DNA of 64,000 nucleotides, taken from NCBI GenBank assembly GCA_008933995.1, contig WARS01000015.1:1912001-1976000 (forward strand), read 5' to 3'. Within the stretch, counting starts at the first letter, position 1; each line of letters begins with the position of its first letter. This DNA is from Datnioides undecimradiatus. Taxonomy: Eukaryota > Chordata > Actinopteri > Lobotiformes > Datnioididae. The notes under the pieces are model-generated. The model was not told where the DNA came from, made no database searches, and worked only from the letters and a program-made list of their open reading frames with translations. The translations under genes and the position numbers were made by a program. Below are positions 50,311 through 62,612 of the stretch, one piece after another.

Positions 50311-50909
50311 GCTAAAAACTTGAGAAAGTGATGAAAAGTAAAGGAAAATCATATTTTTCACCTCCCTCACGCCAAAGTTTCTCCCCTACTGAAGACTGAA
50401 ATCAACAGGCCCATCAGCAGCAAGATTCACTTTTTTTTCCCTACATCACACCACGAAACCATTTTGATTACTTTGCTGTCAACAGAAATTAATTAAGGAG
50501 GCACATCCGCTCCACAAGCCCTCCCCGTGTTCTTTACCCACTTCCTCCCTCTCTTGTCATCCACAACTAATTCACCTGGCAGCCAAGTGTCAGGGGCCCT
50601 AAGTTGTATATTGGTTAATGAAGCATGTAACCTGCATTTCTCCTGCCTCCACTTCCTGCCCTGGGTGACATGTGCTGCTCTTCTGCGCTCTTCACTCCAC
50701 ACAGCATCAAGGGCAGGAGCACTGGGAGGCAGCTTAGTGCTCTCTGCCTGTCTCAACCATTCTTTTCAAGCCCTGCCAAAATGCTCCCTGGGTACTGTAT
50801 GCAACACTGCTCGCTGGCCAAACACAGTTTATAGGGGGGCACATTCAGACTAACATAATGTCTGTCAGCACAGTTCAACTTTGTCATGCAGGTACAGTAT
50901 ATCCGGAGT
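50311..50909. other. Non-coding stretch, no gene recognised
   Basis: Frames on both strands at 50493-50853 are open but do not resemble proteins. The stretch 50500-50850 is GC-richer than its flanks and may be a conserved element. No RNA gene is seen. Confidence 0.5.
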
Positions 50910-51795
50910 AGTGATGGGTCAATCCGATGCTCAGACATTCTTTTGAGTGAACATACCGAACCATTTGAAAACAGATGTTACTCTAAATTGGCTCAGTGCT
51001 TACGAGCAGGAATCCCTGTGAGCAAACGGGGGCAAAAAGCACTAGGGGGAAAGAAATAAAAACATTGTCTGCATTTCTCTGCATTGGCTTCAGTGCTTGC
51101 TGACATCTAAAACATGTTGTGTAAAAGCAGGGACTTAATTAAACACATTCCCACGTCTGAAAACCTACAAACTTGTAATTCTTTTTTAAAGAAAAGACAT
51201 CAATAAATGCCATTACTTGCCTCCTATTAATTCTGCATCACTGTAATTGTGGCAGCCATTTGTTGTGATGACTATTTACATTGAGGTGTTAACCCTGTCA
51301 ACCAGGAGCACATAATTAATCCCCCGGAATGACATCGCAAACAAATGGATTTCATGTTGTTTGAGGTGTAAACAGACACACACTCACAAATGCCACTGAA
51401 ATCATGTAAAAGCCTACAGAAACAGAAAAGGTCTTCACAGTCACTATGTCCTTGGAATCATGAAAGCGGATGAACGCCGACATACATAGATATATTAATG
51501 TATTAGAATTAGATAAATAGATGTAACCAAGTAAAAAGTAGGACTTCTTCTGTGACAGGCAGCATTCAGCTTCTCATAAAAGTCTTACTTTTGTAAACGT
51601 CTTTGTGTTTTTCTCTAATGACCGAAGCGGAGGTCTGCACCGTGTTATGGCTCAGCACTCGCTTTTATTGACTTGTTTACCGCGTTGAAGTTCATGCCCG
51701 TTTGCCGAAAGGTCAGCGCGCTTTAATGCTACGTTCTGTTAGCATCAAATTTTTATTTTTCCACCATGAGCGGCGAATCGGCTCATCACTCCAGC
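50910..51795. mobile_element. Possible hAT-like non-autonomous element
   Basis: The left end GGAGTAGTGATGGGTCAATC and the right end, read in reverse complement (GGAGTGATGAGCCGATTCGC), form an imperfect inverted repeat of about 24 bases with roughly three quarters identity and a three-base gap. AGTGATGGG-type ends are common in teleost hAT elements. No clear eight-base target duplication is seen, and no transposase is encoded, so this is tentative. Confidence 0.3.
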
Positions 51796-54700
51796 ATGAT
51801 CCTAATTTCAGATTAGACGCCATAGATGTCGCATCCAGCTTCCACCAAAACAATGCACTTTCTAGACTTTTCATCTCTGTCAGTCTTTTTCTGCGTTTGG
51901 CTGTACTCTCTGGGCTCAGGTAGCTATTTTTCCCCACAGCATGACCCACTGACCACTTGATCTGTTTCTCGAGCTCAAAGTGAAATTCAATTACTTGTTT
52001 TTATGTTTTATTTTCAACATTAGAAGTCAAAGTCAGGCCCAGTCATTTCAATTAAACTCTGGCTTATTGAACTATAACTGCATTCTATTAACTTTATCTT
52101 AATTACTTCTCAGTGTCCGCTGTAACCTTGGGGGTGGAAATGCAGTCCCATGGCTATAAAGTATGAAAGGTATAGGTTTACAAGAAATCACTGCTTAGAC
52201 GTGTTTATATTAAGAAAAATCTATTTTTTTTTTCTTTTGGAGAGTAATGGAATAATTGAATTAATACGTTTTGAAGTCCCTGTGGGGAGGATACTGCTCA
52301 GCAAATGGACTTTTCTTTTCTTGGCTGCGTTATGTGCAGTGAAGTCAAGGCCGAGCGGTTGCATTCGGACTGAGCTGAAATACACAAACTGCATGGCACA
52401 CATTGATCTCGAGGCAGTGGTCTAGCTTCTTTGGCTCTGCTGATGAGGAGGCCTTGAACTCATGACCTTTAGCTGTGTCAGGCTCCCTGGGTTTTGTGAA
52501 TCTCTCAGGGTCGCGGATCGATGCTGAGTTAGCGGTGTTACAGCATGCTCCTTTTTATATTTTGATTACTTTTTGCCTTTTAATGGACAGGATTTATAGT
52601 GCAGTATTTCTTTTAGACTGTGAGCACTTGATCCTTAAATCAAAGTTATGCAGCTGTTTTGCAGAATGAAATGAACGAGATATTCTAAATGAATTTCCTC
52701 TTTCCCGACTACTTGATTTGTCTTGATGTCCAAATTCCCTTTGGTGTCTCCTCCAAGTCGTATTTGACGCTTCATTTTGATTTTGCTTTTCTTTTTTTCT
52801 ATCAAATCCTTGAATAATTCATTTTGTAGATTTCTATTGCATATTACATCATGCTATTATAAACAAAGCTGTCAGAGTTCACATCAACTGAAAATTCATA
52901 TTATAATGGCTGCAATATTGTTTTCAGTTGTATGGATGAGGGCACTATACTTCAATTTCCTGAATTTTGATTACTCTTTTGGAGAAGTTCGTGCCATCAA
53001 TTATTCATCCCCTCACTCTTATTCTATCTCTCCTTCTTTGTGTCTGTCTCTGTCTCTCTCTCCCTGCCTCTCATGCGTGAATACCCCTCCACCTGAGTAA
53101 GCACGCTGTCATTCATAACACCTCCCAGTCTGGGCAGAGATAAATAAATAAACTGGGCACATATATGCTCCATTTCATATGCCATTTCCATTTTCTGATC
53201 CATCACTTTACCGCCTCTTTTGTGGACTATCATTCAATTAAATACCATTATCTGCCGGTATGCTTGGGGAATTTTGCACACCTAAGCTGCCCCATATGGC
53301 TCAACCTTTAATCTAAATCAAAAAGGCAATTAATCAACTGGAATCAGTATTACGGAAAACAAACCGAGGAGGGGTGGACTTCATCAAATTTTCTTTAATT
53401 AAGCAAATTACGTCAAGGGAATGTGATGTAATTTGCAATTTACAAAAACAGTATTGAGGTACAGAGTGGAGAGGCTTTGAAACATCACTGGGAGGTGTTG
53501 AGCAACAGAGTTTCGCCTGGAGTGTTTTGCTGAGGCTTTCATTTAAAAAGGATCAGATGACATGTTTGCTCAACTGCTTTTTATCCCACAGGGCTTATAA
53601 AGAAATGAATCCAACTCTGCATTATAAATAATCCCTGCGTTCATCTCGTATTTAACATCAATCTTACCAATAGCAACAGCAATAATAAGAAAAAAGCTTA
53701 TCATGCCCCGTTTTCTATTGTGAGTAGTCATAATGAGACAGCATGTTACTTCTGTCACATTCGAAGTGTTGGATCTGGTTTTTATAATACTGTTTAATCT
53801 TCCTGGCAGTTGGACTGTTTAGGTACACATTCAACACTTCATTACATGTCATCGACCTATTGTTTGGAGACACGTGTCCATCTCCCTGTGTGATTAGGTG
53901 ATTATCTTACCAGCCACACTCCTGCTTCAGTTGTTTTTCCTGCAATGCTTTGCAAAACAATAATTTGCTTGTTTGAAAAATTGTTCACTGAAAGGTGGTT
54001 ACAATTTAAAAAAAAAAAAAAAAAGAAAAGAAAGAAATAGCAGTGGGGCGAAGCAAGATTGGCACTTGGAGATCAACTCAATAATTCATGTAATTATCCA
54101 TACACCCTCAAATCTTTGTCACTGCCTCCTTATTATGGTCACAAAATCCACACTGCTACCTTCTCTACATTGCTATCTGTCTTGTGTCTTTTGTATCAGT
54201 ATGGCTGAATGCACTATTTTTTTTGATTTGGACAAAAACATCAGTTTAATAAATGTAATATTCACTGGGTTTATATTTCTGCAAGTTATCAGGGATAGTC
54301 AGATATAACAGTCGGCTTTCTTGCAGGGCTTCGCAAAACAGACAGTTGATTAGGCTTTTGTACTTCACATCAATACGCACTTTTTGAATAAGCTTTATCT
54401 TATAATTTGTCACTCAAGGTTAAAACTGGATTTCTGTAGCAAAGCCGCCATATGTCTGATTGCACAGTCAACATCAGGATTTGTCATTCAGTCAGGAAAA
54501 AATCGGCTTGAGGTAATCACGGTAAGTGAACAGTATGAAAAGTGCATAATAGGCACTTTGAACTAATGTTAGCTTCTTTCATAGTGAAGTAGAGAACGTC
54601 TAGCTAGCTACTTATTAAGACGCATGTCAAGTCCTACCCTGGTTCTCCTCGCACCACAGCACACAACTGTGTATGAGAACCTATTTTCAATCTAAAGGAT

Positions 54701-55079
54701 GCTGACAATGGCTGGTATCCAAAAACATCCAAGAAATAAATCCAACCGTCACTCTACATGCACAGATTGCTATTTAAGATGGTGATAGGAGCTACATATC
54801 TGTGTATCAGTGGTGCAAAATTAAAATGGCAAAATTAAAATGTTAGTGCAAATACTGTGCTATTCCCTTCCCAGGCATATCTGAAGAGGGTTGTGAAAGG
54901 TCAATGTCTTCCTCTTCATCCTAGATGTCATTGTGATGCCAAAGCCCCTAAGGGTGCAAATTAAAAATCTCACAACATAAAATGTGCATATAAAGAGCAA
55001 CGTGCACACTTGAAGCATCTCTGAGCATCGGTCTTGAGGTCTGCTTGCCAAATTTAGACTTAAGCAAGCAGGTAGCACC
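51796..55079. other. Non-coding stretch, no gene recognised
   Basis: Holds a CT-rich run at about 53029-53072 and an A17 tract at 54008-54024 followed by GAAA units. The part at 53240-53470 is TAAT-rich, non-repetitive and looks like a conserved non-coding element. No coding frame is credible. Confidence 0.5.
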
Positions 55080-55345
55080 AGCTATGAAAACTGAAACCAA
55101 TGCGAAAGTGAATTGAATCTGCATCAGGCATTGTCCAGCTGTATAGAAGTCAATGGGAAAATAACACTAATCTCTCTTATTACATCGGTAATCTCTCTCC
55201 TAGTGTCTTTATGTTCCTGCTAGTTTCAAGTCTTTCCAAGTACAGTATAATATCGTTTTGGAAAATCATGATCCCATTTAGCATAAAATGGCAGATAATG
55301 GCAGGGTGTGGTTTACAGCACGGCTAGCTTGGGAAGCCACCACCA
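55080..55345 (-). mobile_element. Old interspersed teleost repeat, family B (reverse copy)
   Basis: Landmarks read in the opposite direction to the 9.0 kb copy: GAAACCAATGCGAAAGTG, GTATAGAAGTCAATGGGAAA, TGCTAGTTTCAAGTCTTTCC, TCATGATCCCATTTAGCATA, then GGCAGGGTGTGGTTTACAGC. It extends further at the CCAATGCG end than the other copy does, and the two share the AAAATG...TTTACAAAAT core. Diverged and non-coding. Confidence 0.75.
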
Positions 55346-57810
55346 CCACAGAGAGCTAACAAAGGTGATGCAATGCGTATCCGTGGCACTGTGTACAATT
55401 TAAATTGGTGCAAACTTAATTTTTTGCTATTGTCATCACAAAATTAGTATCCAAATTAATATTACAGTTATCATGAACTACAGATGCGCCTTGCTAATGT
55501 TATTTAATCGTTATCCATCCTCCTGTCCGAACATATTTATTTCTGGCTCCACAAACTAAAGGGTTGCATCCATCAATCCCTACATCCATACACCTTATTT
55601 GGGTTGAAACAGTAGATCCTTACCTTACCATGAATAATCTGAATAGAGAATTTGGACACGTGCAAGTCTATTGCAGACTCCTTTCAAAATGCTAAATCAT
55701 AAAGAAAAGCTTCTAAAGGCAAAAAGCCCAGTCAGTTTGGCAGCAGTACCTGCTTCTGTCGGATCTGAGTGCGTTTGTTTCTCTAACGTTGATGAATTGT
55801 TTTGTTTAATGACTTGTCATGTTGATTTAGCAGGAGGATGTTTGACTGCAGGGTTTTCACTGGACAGGTATCAGAATGAGTTTGATTTCCTCTTGTGAAG
55901 GACAAGTAAAGGTAGTGGTCATTCCCCGCTTCTGCGGTGAGAAAGTTCAAAGAAGCTAACTTATGCGCACAAATAAGAGAGAACAGTGACCTTTCGTTAT
56001 ATAATATTTAACCTTACTTTCAGGGTACAACATCCGATATTAATTAATGATTTTTCATGAAGGGTTATCTGACATTCATCCTGACATTCTACCTCATTTA
56101 AACTAAAAAGAAGGTGGATTAAATATTTAAACTTGCTCTTATGACACACAAAAGGTCATCTGCGCTACACCATTCATGTGCTATCAGTTGAGCTGCCACC
56201 ATCAATCACTTAATGTTGCTTTTGAAATAAAACTTCGGGATTTCACTTTCAAAAACTGTCAGAATGTCCTGTGTAGATAGCTGGCTTCTCATCTCCTTGT
56301 CCTCAGTCATGCATATTTGAAAGCACCCGCCGGAAAATATGGCCATTAGTCGAGGTAGTTATGGAACGTGACAATTAAACACATGCTTTTATTTCTACAT
56401 TTGTTTTTTTTTTCTTACATTGTGTACATTGTTTAATGCACACAGCACTGGGTTTCTAACTGAGGACATAGTTGAGGAGAGCGATGGAGGAAAAATGCAG
56501 AATACGAAGAAACGTTTTGATATGCTAACATACAATTTTTCCTACTTTCACTGTGAAAAGATGTTGTGTGTTACCTGACGTGACTTGCTTAAAGTGACAG
56601 AGCAGAATGAGCTCGGATTTTCTGATCACTTAAACTGCAGCACAACAGCTCACAGCACACACAAAGGTCAAAGCCGCTGTGCCCTGACAGGCTTAAATGA
56701 AACTTTAATGAGACCTAAGGGGAAATTGGGTCTTCATCCTTGCAGAGAATAGGGTAAAGATAAGAATCAGACAAATAGCGCTTACATATTGGAATAATGC
56801 CGAGAATAGTGATGCATATTTGCTGAAAAAGATAAACCAGATTTATCTCAGGTTCAGGCCACAGAATGATAACATACTGTAGGAGAGAGATGCTCAGAAA
56901 AAGCAGCCTGATAGAAGGGATTTTATTTGTGCACAACTGAGAGCAAGAAGAAGCGATATGAAGGGAAGGTGACATGACTTGTGAATGAAATGTGAGTATT
57001 CAGTCTATAAATACACAATAATTTGAACAAACTTATTAACCAGAAAATGTAATGGGTTAATCAGAAACTTTTATATTTAGATTCCTCCATAATTGATGTT
57101 TTTATCACTAAAAATGTTAATATGTTAATAAACAATCATAGCACCATCTATTATATCCCTTTTTATACTGTTGAGTTATATGACATGGGTCTACTCAGTA
57201 TTTGTTAGATCGTCACTGGTCAATGCACAGGTATCATGTTGGTTCTCACGTACGCACAGACTTGAGTGGCCAAAATTCAAACACAATCTGGACCATGTGC
57301 AGGAAAGAAAAGTAGCAGCATCTAAAATGGAAGCTTTCAGTAATGACAGAGTACCACGTTATTATACCCATTAAGTTTCACATAAGCAGGAGAGCACAGA
57401 TCCCTTGGTCTAAAGCGATGGTGAGGAATGGCTTGTGTCAAAGTGCCAAAGCAAAATTGGCTAAAATGACATTTTACAGCTCAGGACTCAGCGACAGATG
57501 CAGTGAAAACAGCTGCTAAAGAGAAACAACCCATAACCTTCTCTACATATTAGTGTAATCCATGCGCCTCAACCTCCTGCTTCCCCTTATTCCTTTCCCT
57601 TTTCCTTCACCAATGACCCCTCCCTGCAAAATTTAAATGAAAACTCAATCTGCCAATGCAAAAAAAGAAAAATCAAAAAGTGCATATTGATGTGAAAAAA
57701 AGAAAAAAAAATTGGGATCTCTCCCAATAATTGGCAGATGGGCACTGCACGATAAACTTCATCTGACGGAAAGACGATCCTTTTCGAGGTTTAACAATAA
57801 TACGATTTCC
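55346..57810. other. Non-coding stretch, no gene recognised
   Basis: Ordinary AT-rich DNA. 56140-56350 is non-repetitive and conserved-looking. Short A-runs lie near 57660-57712. No coding or RNA gene signal is seen. Confidence 0.5.
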
Positions 57811-57818
57811 TGACGTCA
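57811..57818. promoter_or_regulatory. Perfect cAMP-response element
   Basis: TGACGTCA, the full palindromic CRE, sits in a small CpG cluster (57788-57878). CREB/ATF proteins bind this site. No exon or promoter architecture is visible around it. Confidence 0.4.
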
Positions 57819-58314
57819 TGTCGGTCGGGGCCAACTTCCCTGAGAAGGAGTCACATGGATCACGGGCAAAAGGCTAGTTTGCTGTTGGAAAGTTTTAGAG
57901 CTCAGTTTGGTCAGAGAAAAGAGAGGCGTTAAGCCATGTGTCACAGGGCCCAGAAAAAGAAGCAATCAGCGACTTAGTTCGAGGATTAGAGGGTAGCTAG
58001 AATGAGCCTTGAGCGCAAGCAATATTTTCTGGGGTCTAGAGGTAAAGAAAAGTTTCTGGGAGTTTAAAGTAGGTTTTTTTATAGGTTGATTTAGTTGAGC
58101 AAATTAAAGTCGTGTTTTGCCATTGGGTCTCAGCTGCTCTAGCCACATGTTCATCATGTTTCCACAGATTGATTTTGATCTGGTCACAGCTTAAGACATA
58201 AGACGCACATGTCTTTTTATTGCCTTTATAACAGCTGTTTCTTTGCAATGGTTCTTATTTCAGGTTTCTTTTTGTGCCTGTTTTAAAACCCGATGTTTGT
58301 GTTTGGCTTGTCTG
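57819..58314. other. Non-coding stretch, nothing assigned
   Basis: No coding frame, RNA gene or repeat is recognised downstream of the CRE palindrome. Confidence 0.5.
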
Positions 58315-58387
58315 CTCTTCTTCTTTTGCTGCTTTTCCTTCTCCAGCCTCTCCCGCTTCTTCTTCTCCCTCTGCTTCTACTTCTAGT
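58315..58387 (+). repeat. Polypyrimidine CTT/CTG-rich tract
   Basis: A run of CTT, CTC and CTG triplets. It makes a short leucine-rich frame that mimics a signal peptide, but the low-complexity base composition explains it fully. Confidence 0.7.
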
Positions 58388-59288
58388 GTGTGCAGCACAG
58401 AGATACAATCTTCACCAGGCCAGTCACTCTGCAATCACTAATATTGAGGCATTTTTACTATCTGAGACTAATTGTGGTTGTTTTACTTGATCACTTGCTT
58501 TTATTGACTTTAAAGGCAAGATAAGTACATTTTTTTTTGTGCGGTTAATGCTGATTAAACAAAAAGTGCAGATCTATCGCCACAAATACTAAAAAGTAGT
58601 CTTCCTAAACTCTTTCCTATACTTTTTAAAGTCATTCCAAATTCTATTAAAAACAGGGAACTCTGCAAATAGTACAAACTCGGTCTCTATGCAGGTGGAA
58701 AACACTTGATGAGCAACACAAAGCCTGCTTGTAAGCCTTTAGAGACTGTGACTATTAACAAAGGGATCTATTGGGACATGCACAGTGAAGAACAGAGGCG
58801 ATGATTGTGAATCTGCAATAACAACACTTCTCATCCGGCTCCTGTTCTTTTCACTTTTTCTTCTTGTGTGCTCGCGTTGCCTTTTGTGGCATCACCCAGT
58901 GCTGCTAGCAAAGTCTGAATAAATTATTGAATACACCTCAGGAAATGTGTTGATTGACTGAGAAGCGCACAAACAACACGTAACTGAAATCAAGCTTAAG
59001 AATAATGCCCCTTTACCTTATGTGAAGAAGGAGAATAATTACAGATTTAAGAAAAGAAACAGAGGATTTGATAAGTTTGACATGTTGGACTGTTGCTATA
59101 CTCTGAAAACACTGAGACCCGTTAAGATTTTAACTTTTTTCATGCTCACATAAGAACATAAAAGAGTTTCTGTGGTAATTTCTTTTGTTAGTTGGGAGAA
59201 AAAAACTGATAAAATGGAAACGCTAGAGGATAGAAACCCAACACGGTGCAGAACAAGATACAAAACACAATGAGGCAATTAGCGAATA
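58388..59288. other. Non-coding stretch, nothing assigned
   Basis: AT-rich, single-copy-looking DNA with no coding or RNA gene signal. Confidence 0.55.
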
Positions 59289-59319
59289 ATCTCATGATGA
59301 TTATCAGTCATCATGAGAT
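59289..59319. repeat. Perfect 12-base inverted repeat, 7-base loop
   Basis: ATCTCATGATGA, a TTATCAG spacer, then TCATCATGAGAT. The arms pair without a mismatch. In RNA this would be a short hairpin; in DNA it may be a paired binding site. The stem is too short for a typical microRNA precursor. Confidence 0.8.
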
Positions 59320-60348
59320 ATACTAGTATTTTACAGTCATTTTGAAACAAAGGTCTGGAAGTGTTCATTACTTTAGCTAAATTGTCACCTCCCGTCTGTT
59401 TATTTTCTCCAACATTTTCTTTTTTTATGTCTGTGTGAGAACAAGAACCAGACAATAGACGCAACGCTGTATTAAAAGTTTGCATCTCTTAAAGCCGCCA
59501 TCAGAAACCAGAGCTGTATGGTCTGCAGCATTAACCCTTTAACACCTGAGCCTGTCCTGTAAGTGCTTTTGCCCATTTTTCCAGAATACCTGGAACTTTC
59601 AATACCTACCTCAATACTGCAATTGTACATGCATAGCAGATTTTGCACGTTATATTTAAAATTTGAAAAATATAAAACTATTTCCAATAAAATTTGAGAG
59701 TCTGTCTCATAATGTGTGTAGTGGGAACAGAGTGGCTGCTTTGCGGGCTTCCTGGACATTCGCAAGTGAAATTACCATAACAACACCATTTTGACTGTAG
59801 AGCGCAACGTCTGAGCCTTCAGGAACCGTTAGCACAAACTGTGATATAATTACTGTAATCCAAATTGCGCTTGCGCAAACGTGTCGCCGTCAACACATTC
59901 TGAGTTATACAGTTAAACAGTGGACTTATCACTGTAGTAGCACATTGTCAGGACTTAATCCTCATAAGTTCACTTAGCCTTGGTGATAACTGGATTTTTG
60001 ATATTATACAGATATTATAATGATAACAGAGAGTTAAGAAAAAGATTTTATTCCCCTCGACCTTCTACATTGCAAATATTTTTTTATAAAGGTCCAGTAA
60101 TTACTCACTTACTTGTTATTGTACTCTAAAGGAGACGCGAATATACACATTTCTAACTCCAAACCTCCTCAAGTATTCTAATATTTTTATACAGCAACAT
60201 CCTATTACTTATTTGTGAATATAAACTGACGTATCGATAAGTGAATATCAGCCAGTAGCTCAGCACAACAAATTGTTTGTCCTGCAAACACGTTTTGGTC
60301 ATTGGTTCTTGTTGTATCTTGTCATAAATTACATGGGCCAGTAAGAAA
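59320..60348. other. Non-coding stretch, nothing assigned
   Basis: No coding or RNA gene. The stretch from 59530 (AACCCTTTAACACCTGAGCC) resembles the start of a repeat seen in fish genomes, but I could not follow it with confidence. Confidence 0.5.
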
Positions 60349-60420
60349 TCTGACTTGCTGATGGCACCAGATGAAAAGTCAAGGGATCACTTCACATTGC
60401 CATCTGCACCTCTAATGTGG
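60349..60420 (+). mobile_element. Fragment of teleost repeat family A
   Basis: TGACTTGCTGATGGCACCAG followed by ATGAAAAGTCAAGGGATCAC matches the middle module of the family A repeat (GATGGCGCTAGATGAAAAGTCAGGGGATCACC type), a part missing from the 8.5 kb copy. About 70 bases are recognisable. Confidence 0.6.
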
Positions 60421-61532
60421 CTAAAAATAGCAATGATTTAAAATGTTAAGCTGGATAATTTTCAGGTTTGAAGACTCAAAACAGACTAAGAGCGTGCCAG
60501 TTTACAGCTTTTCAAAGTCTGTTCAGTTTGACTCTGCCAACACATTTTTGTCTTACCTCTCTCCAAAGAGACCCATAGCTAAACCAGCAGCAGTTTCACT
60601 TATCACGGCGTTTGGAAATTAAACTTAGTTTTACTGTTTTATCATCAAATAGAGTCACAGGCTTGTGTTTGTGAGATTTAAAAGTCTCATGGATTCATTT
60701 CAAGTATCTGAGATAATTACTGTTTTATCTTTTTTTTCATACCTGTGCTTTAGAAAGCTTGTATCTCAACACCGTGCACTGTGAAGAGAGAAGGTGTTAT
60801 CACATACACAGGGGATTTCAAACCTTTAGAGTTATCAGTTTGACTGCACAAAGTGTTTTGGAGAACTGCCCCTTCTAAGCGCTTCTGATCTCATTTAAAT
60901 TGCTAAGTAAGTTTTCAGACTGTTGCATAGACAGATTCAAACTGCTGCGTGGCTGTCCTCATCCATTTACTTGGATAAAAATGTTTGAAATGGCTGGAAA
61001 ACAAATGCATATTTATCACTTTCTGAAGGTTAAGCTATAAAACACAAATCTCTGGGTTATGTATTTGTTGACTGTATGGTTTAACTTCAAATGGAGTTTA
61101 TTTAAAGTATTTATGTAGTATTGTTGGTTAAGTTGCATATGGGGAAATCTGGTGAACAACTCTCACTACCAGTGACCAGTTTGTGATGTATAGGCGATTA
61201 GTTGGTCAGACTAACACGCTGTTAATGGGAGGAGGAAAAACACAATGACAAGAAATGACTCAGCAAGTTTAAGAGTGAGAGATGCATGCTCAGTCTAACA
61301 GTGAATGAATAGGCCGATGGATTAGACATGAAGTATCAGGAAAGGGAAGGAAAGGAACAACAGAGAGCTGAGAGGTGGTAAGAGTATATGGGGAGAGTGA
61401 GGAGCTGTGTGGATTTCAAGCATTTGCACTAGGCTCAGTCTCGGTTAAGAAACTAATACCTCAATTCAGCACCTGCAGCCTGGTATAACACTCCCTTTTC
61501 ACATATTCATCTCTGACATACAGAAAACCCTG
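60421..61532. other. Non-coding stretch, nothing assigned
   Basis: AT-rich sequence with short GGAAA-type purine runs near 61340-61360. No coding frame is credible. Confidence 0.55.
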
Positions 61533-61574
61533 AAGGGGAGGGAGAGAGAGAAGGGGAGAGAGAGAGAGAGAAAG
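61533..61574. repeat. Purine-rich (GA)n repeat
   Basis: GA units mixed with GGGG interruptions, strand-asymmetric, ending at GAAAGG. Confidence 0.85.
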
Positions 61575-61878
61575 GTATGGTGCACACCAGCCCAGTTTTA
61601 TTTTAGCCCCCATGAGGCACTGCAGAATTTGTCATATGGAGAAGCAGAATTTTTGACAGCTTCCAGAAAGCTGTGGAGTTGGATTTTACACTCCTGTATT
61701 CAAGCCTTTTTAGCCCTGTGGTTGTCTGTTTGTGAGCCTTCCTGTGAGACAACATCACACGTCAAAGTGAGAATGAGAGCAATGGTTTTAAAAGCAGAGC
61801 CAGTGTTTAGGAGAAACTTTCAGAACAGGATATTTATCTATAGATTTCTTGAAAAATCTTCACCGTTCTTCAAGTTGG

Positions 61879-61911
61879 CAGTCTCTCTCTCTCTTTCTCC
61901 CTCTCTCTCAC
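61879..61911. repeat. (CT)n microsatellite, imperfect
   Basis: CT units with TTT and CCC interruptions. It lies inside a 141-codon open frame (61629-62054) that otherwise has no protein resemblance. Confidence 0.85.
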
Positions 61912-62587
61912 ATTCTTTCCCCACCCAAATATCCTCTGATCCCCTTTTTAAAGCAACAGTAGTCTCCTGCTGGCTTATTCGTTATGGACATTTATGGTAT
62001 GTAGCGGTTTTAAAAAGTGCTACTGAGGTACAAATTCACCTCAAGGGCAATTGACACATTTTTCCAACTCGTCTGCTTCGACGAAGAGCACTGAGTTGTC
62101 ATTTTTACACTAAGAAATGTATGTAAATGAAGTTGGGTAGGTGACTTTAGAGTTTGGTATGATTCACTTCTCCTGGGAAGGAGAAGCTTCTGGTAATAGA
62201 TCCTCCACTGCTTTGTATACTGCCAAACTTTATATAATTCACAGTGTAGTCTCTGACTTTGTCATTCTTAATTTAAGACACACCAACACAAACAGGGACA
62301 CACATTATATATTCATTCGACACTCACCAAACACACGCAGTACCCCACATACATCCATCACATACTAAACACGACACAGGGTTCTCAGAGGAGGCTCTAT
62401 GGATATGTGCTATATAAATGCTAATGATGCAGGACACATGGCTTCTCCCCTCGATCTTCACAGAGGAAAGGAACAGCAACACAAACTGCAGTCACTGGTG
62501 CGAACGTATCAGTTTTTAATTCTCCTAGAGCACATCTAACTGCTGTGTTTGTTTCGTGCATCTGTGCGTGCCCACTGTGTCTGGTAC
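61912..62587. other. Non-coding stretch, nothing assigned
   Basis: Contains CACA-rich degenerate sequence around 62279-62330. No gene or RNA is recognised. Confidence 0.5.
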
Positions 62588-62612
62588 ATAAAGGAAGGAA
62601 GGAAGGGAAAGA
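62588..62612. repeat. Short (GGAA)n repeat
   Basis: About four GGAA units followed by a purine-rich GGGAAAGAGGGAGAAG run. Confidence 0.75.

Noticed and set aside
58293-58490. Frame starting MFVFGLSALLLLLLFLLQ, which looks like a signal peptide
   Set aside because: The leucine run is produced by a CTT/CTG-rich polypyrimidine tract; the rest of the frame has no protein character.
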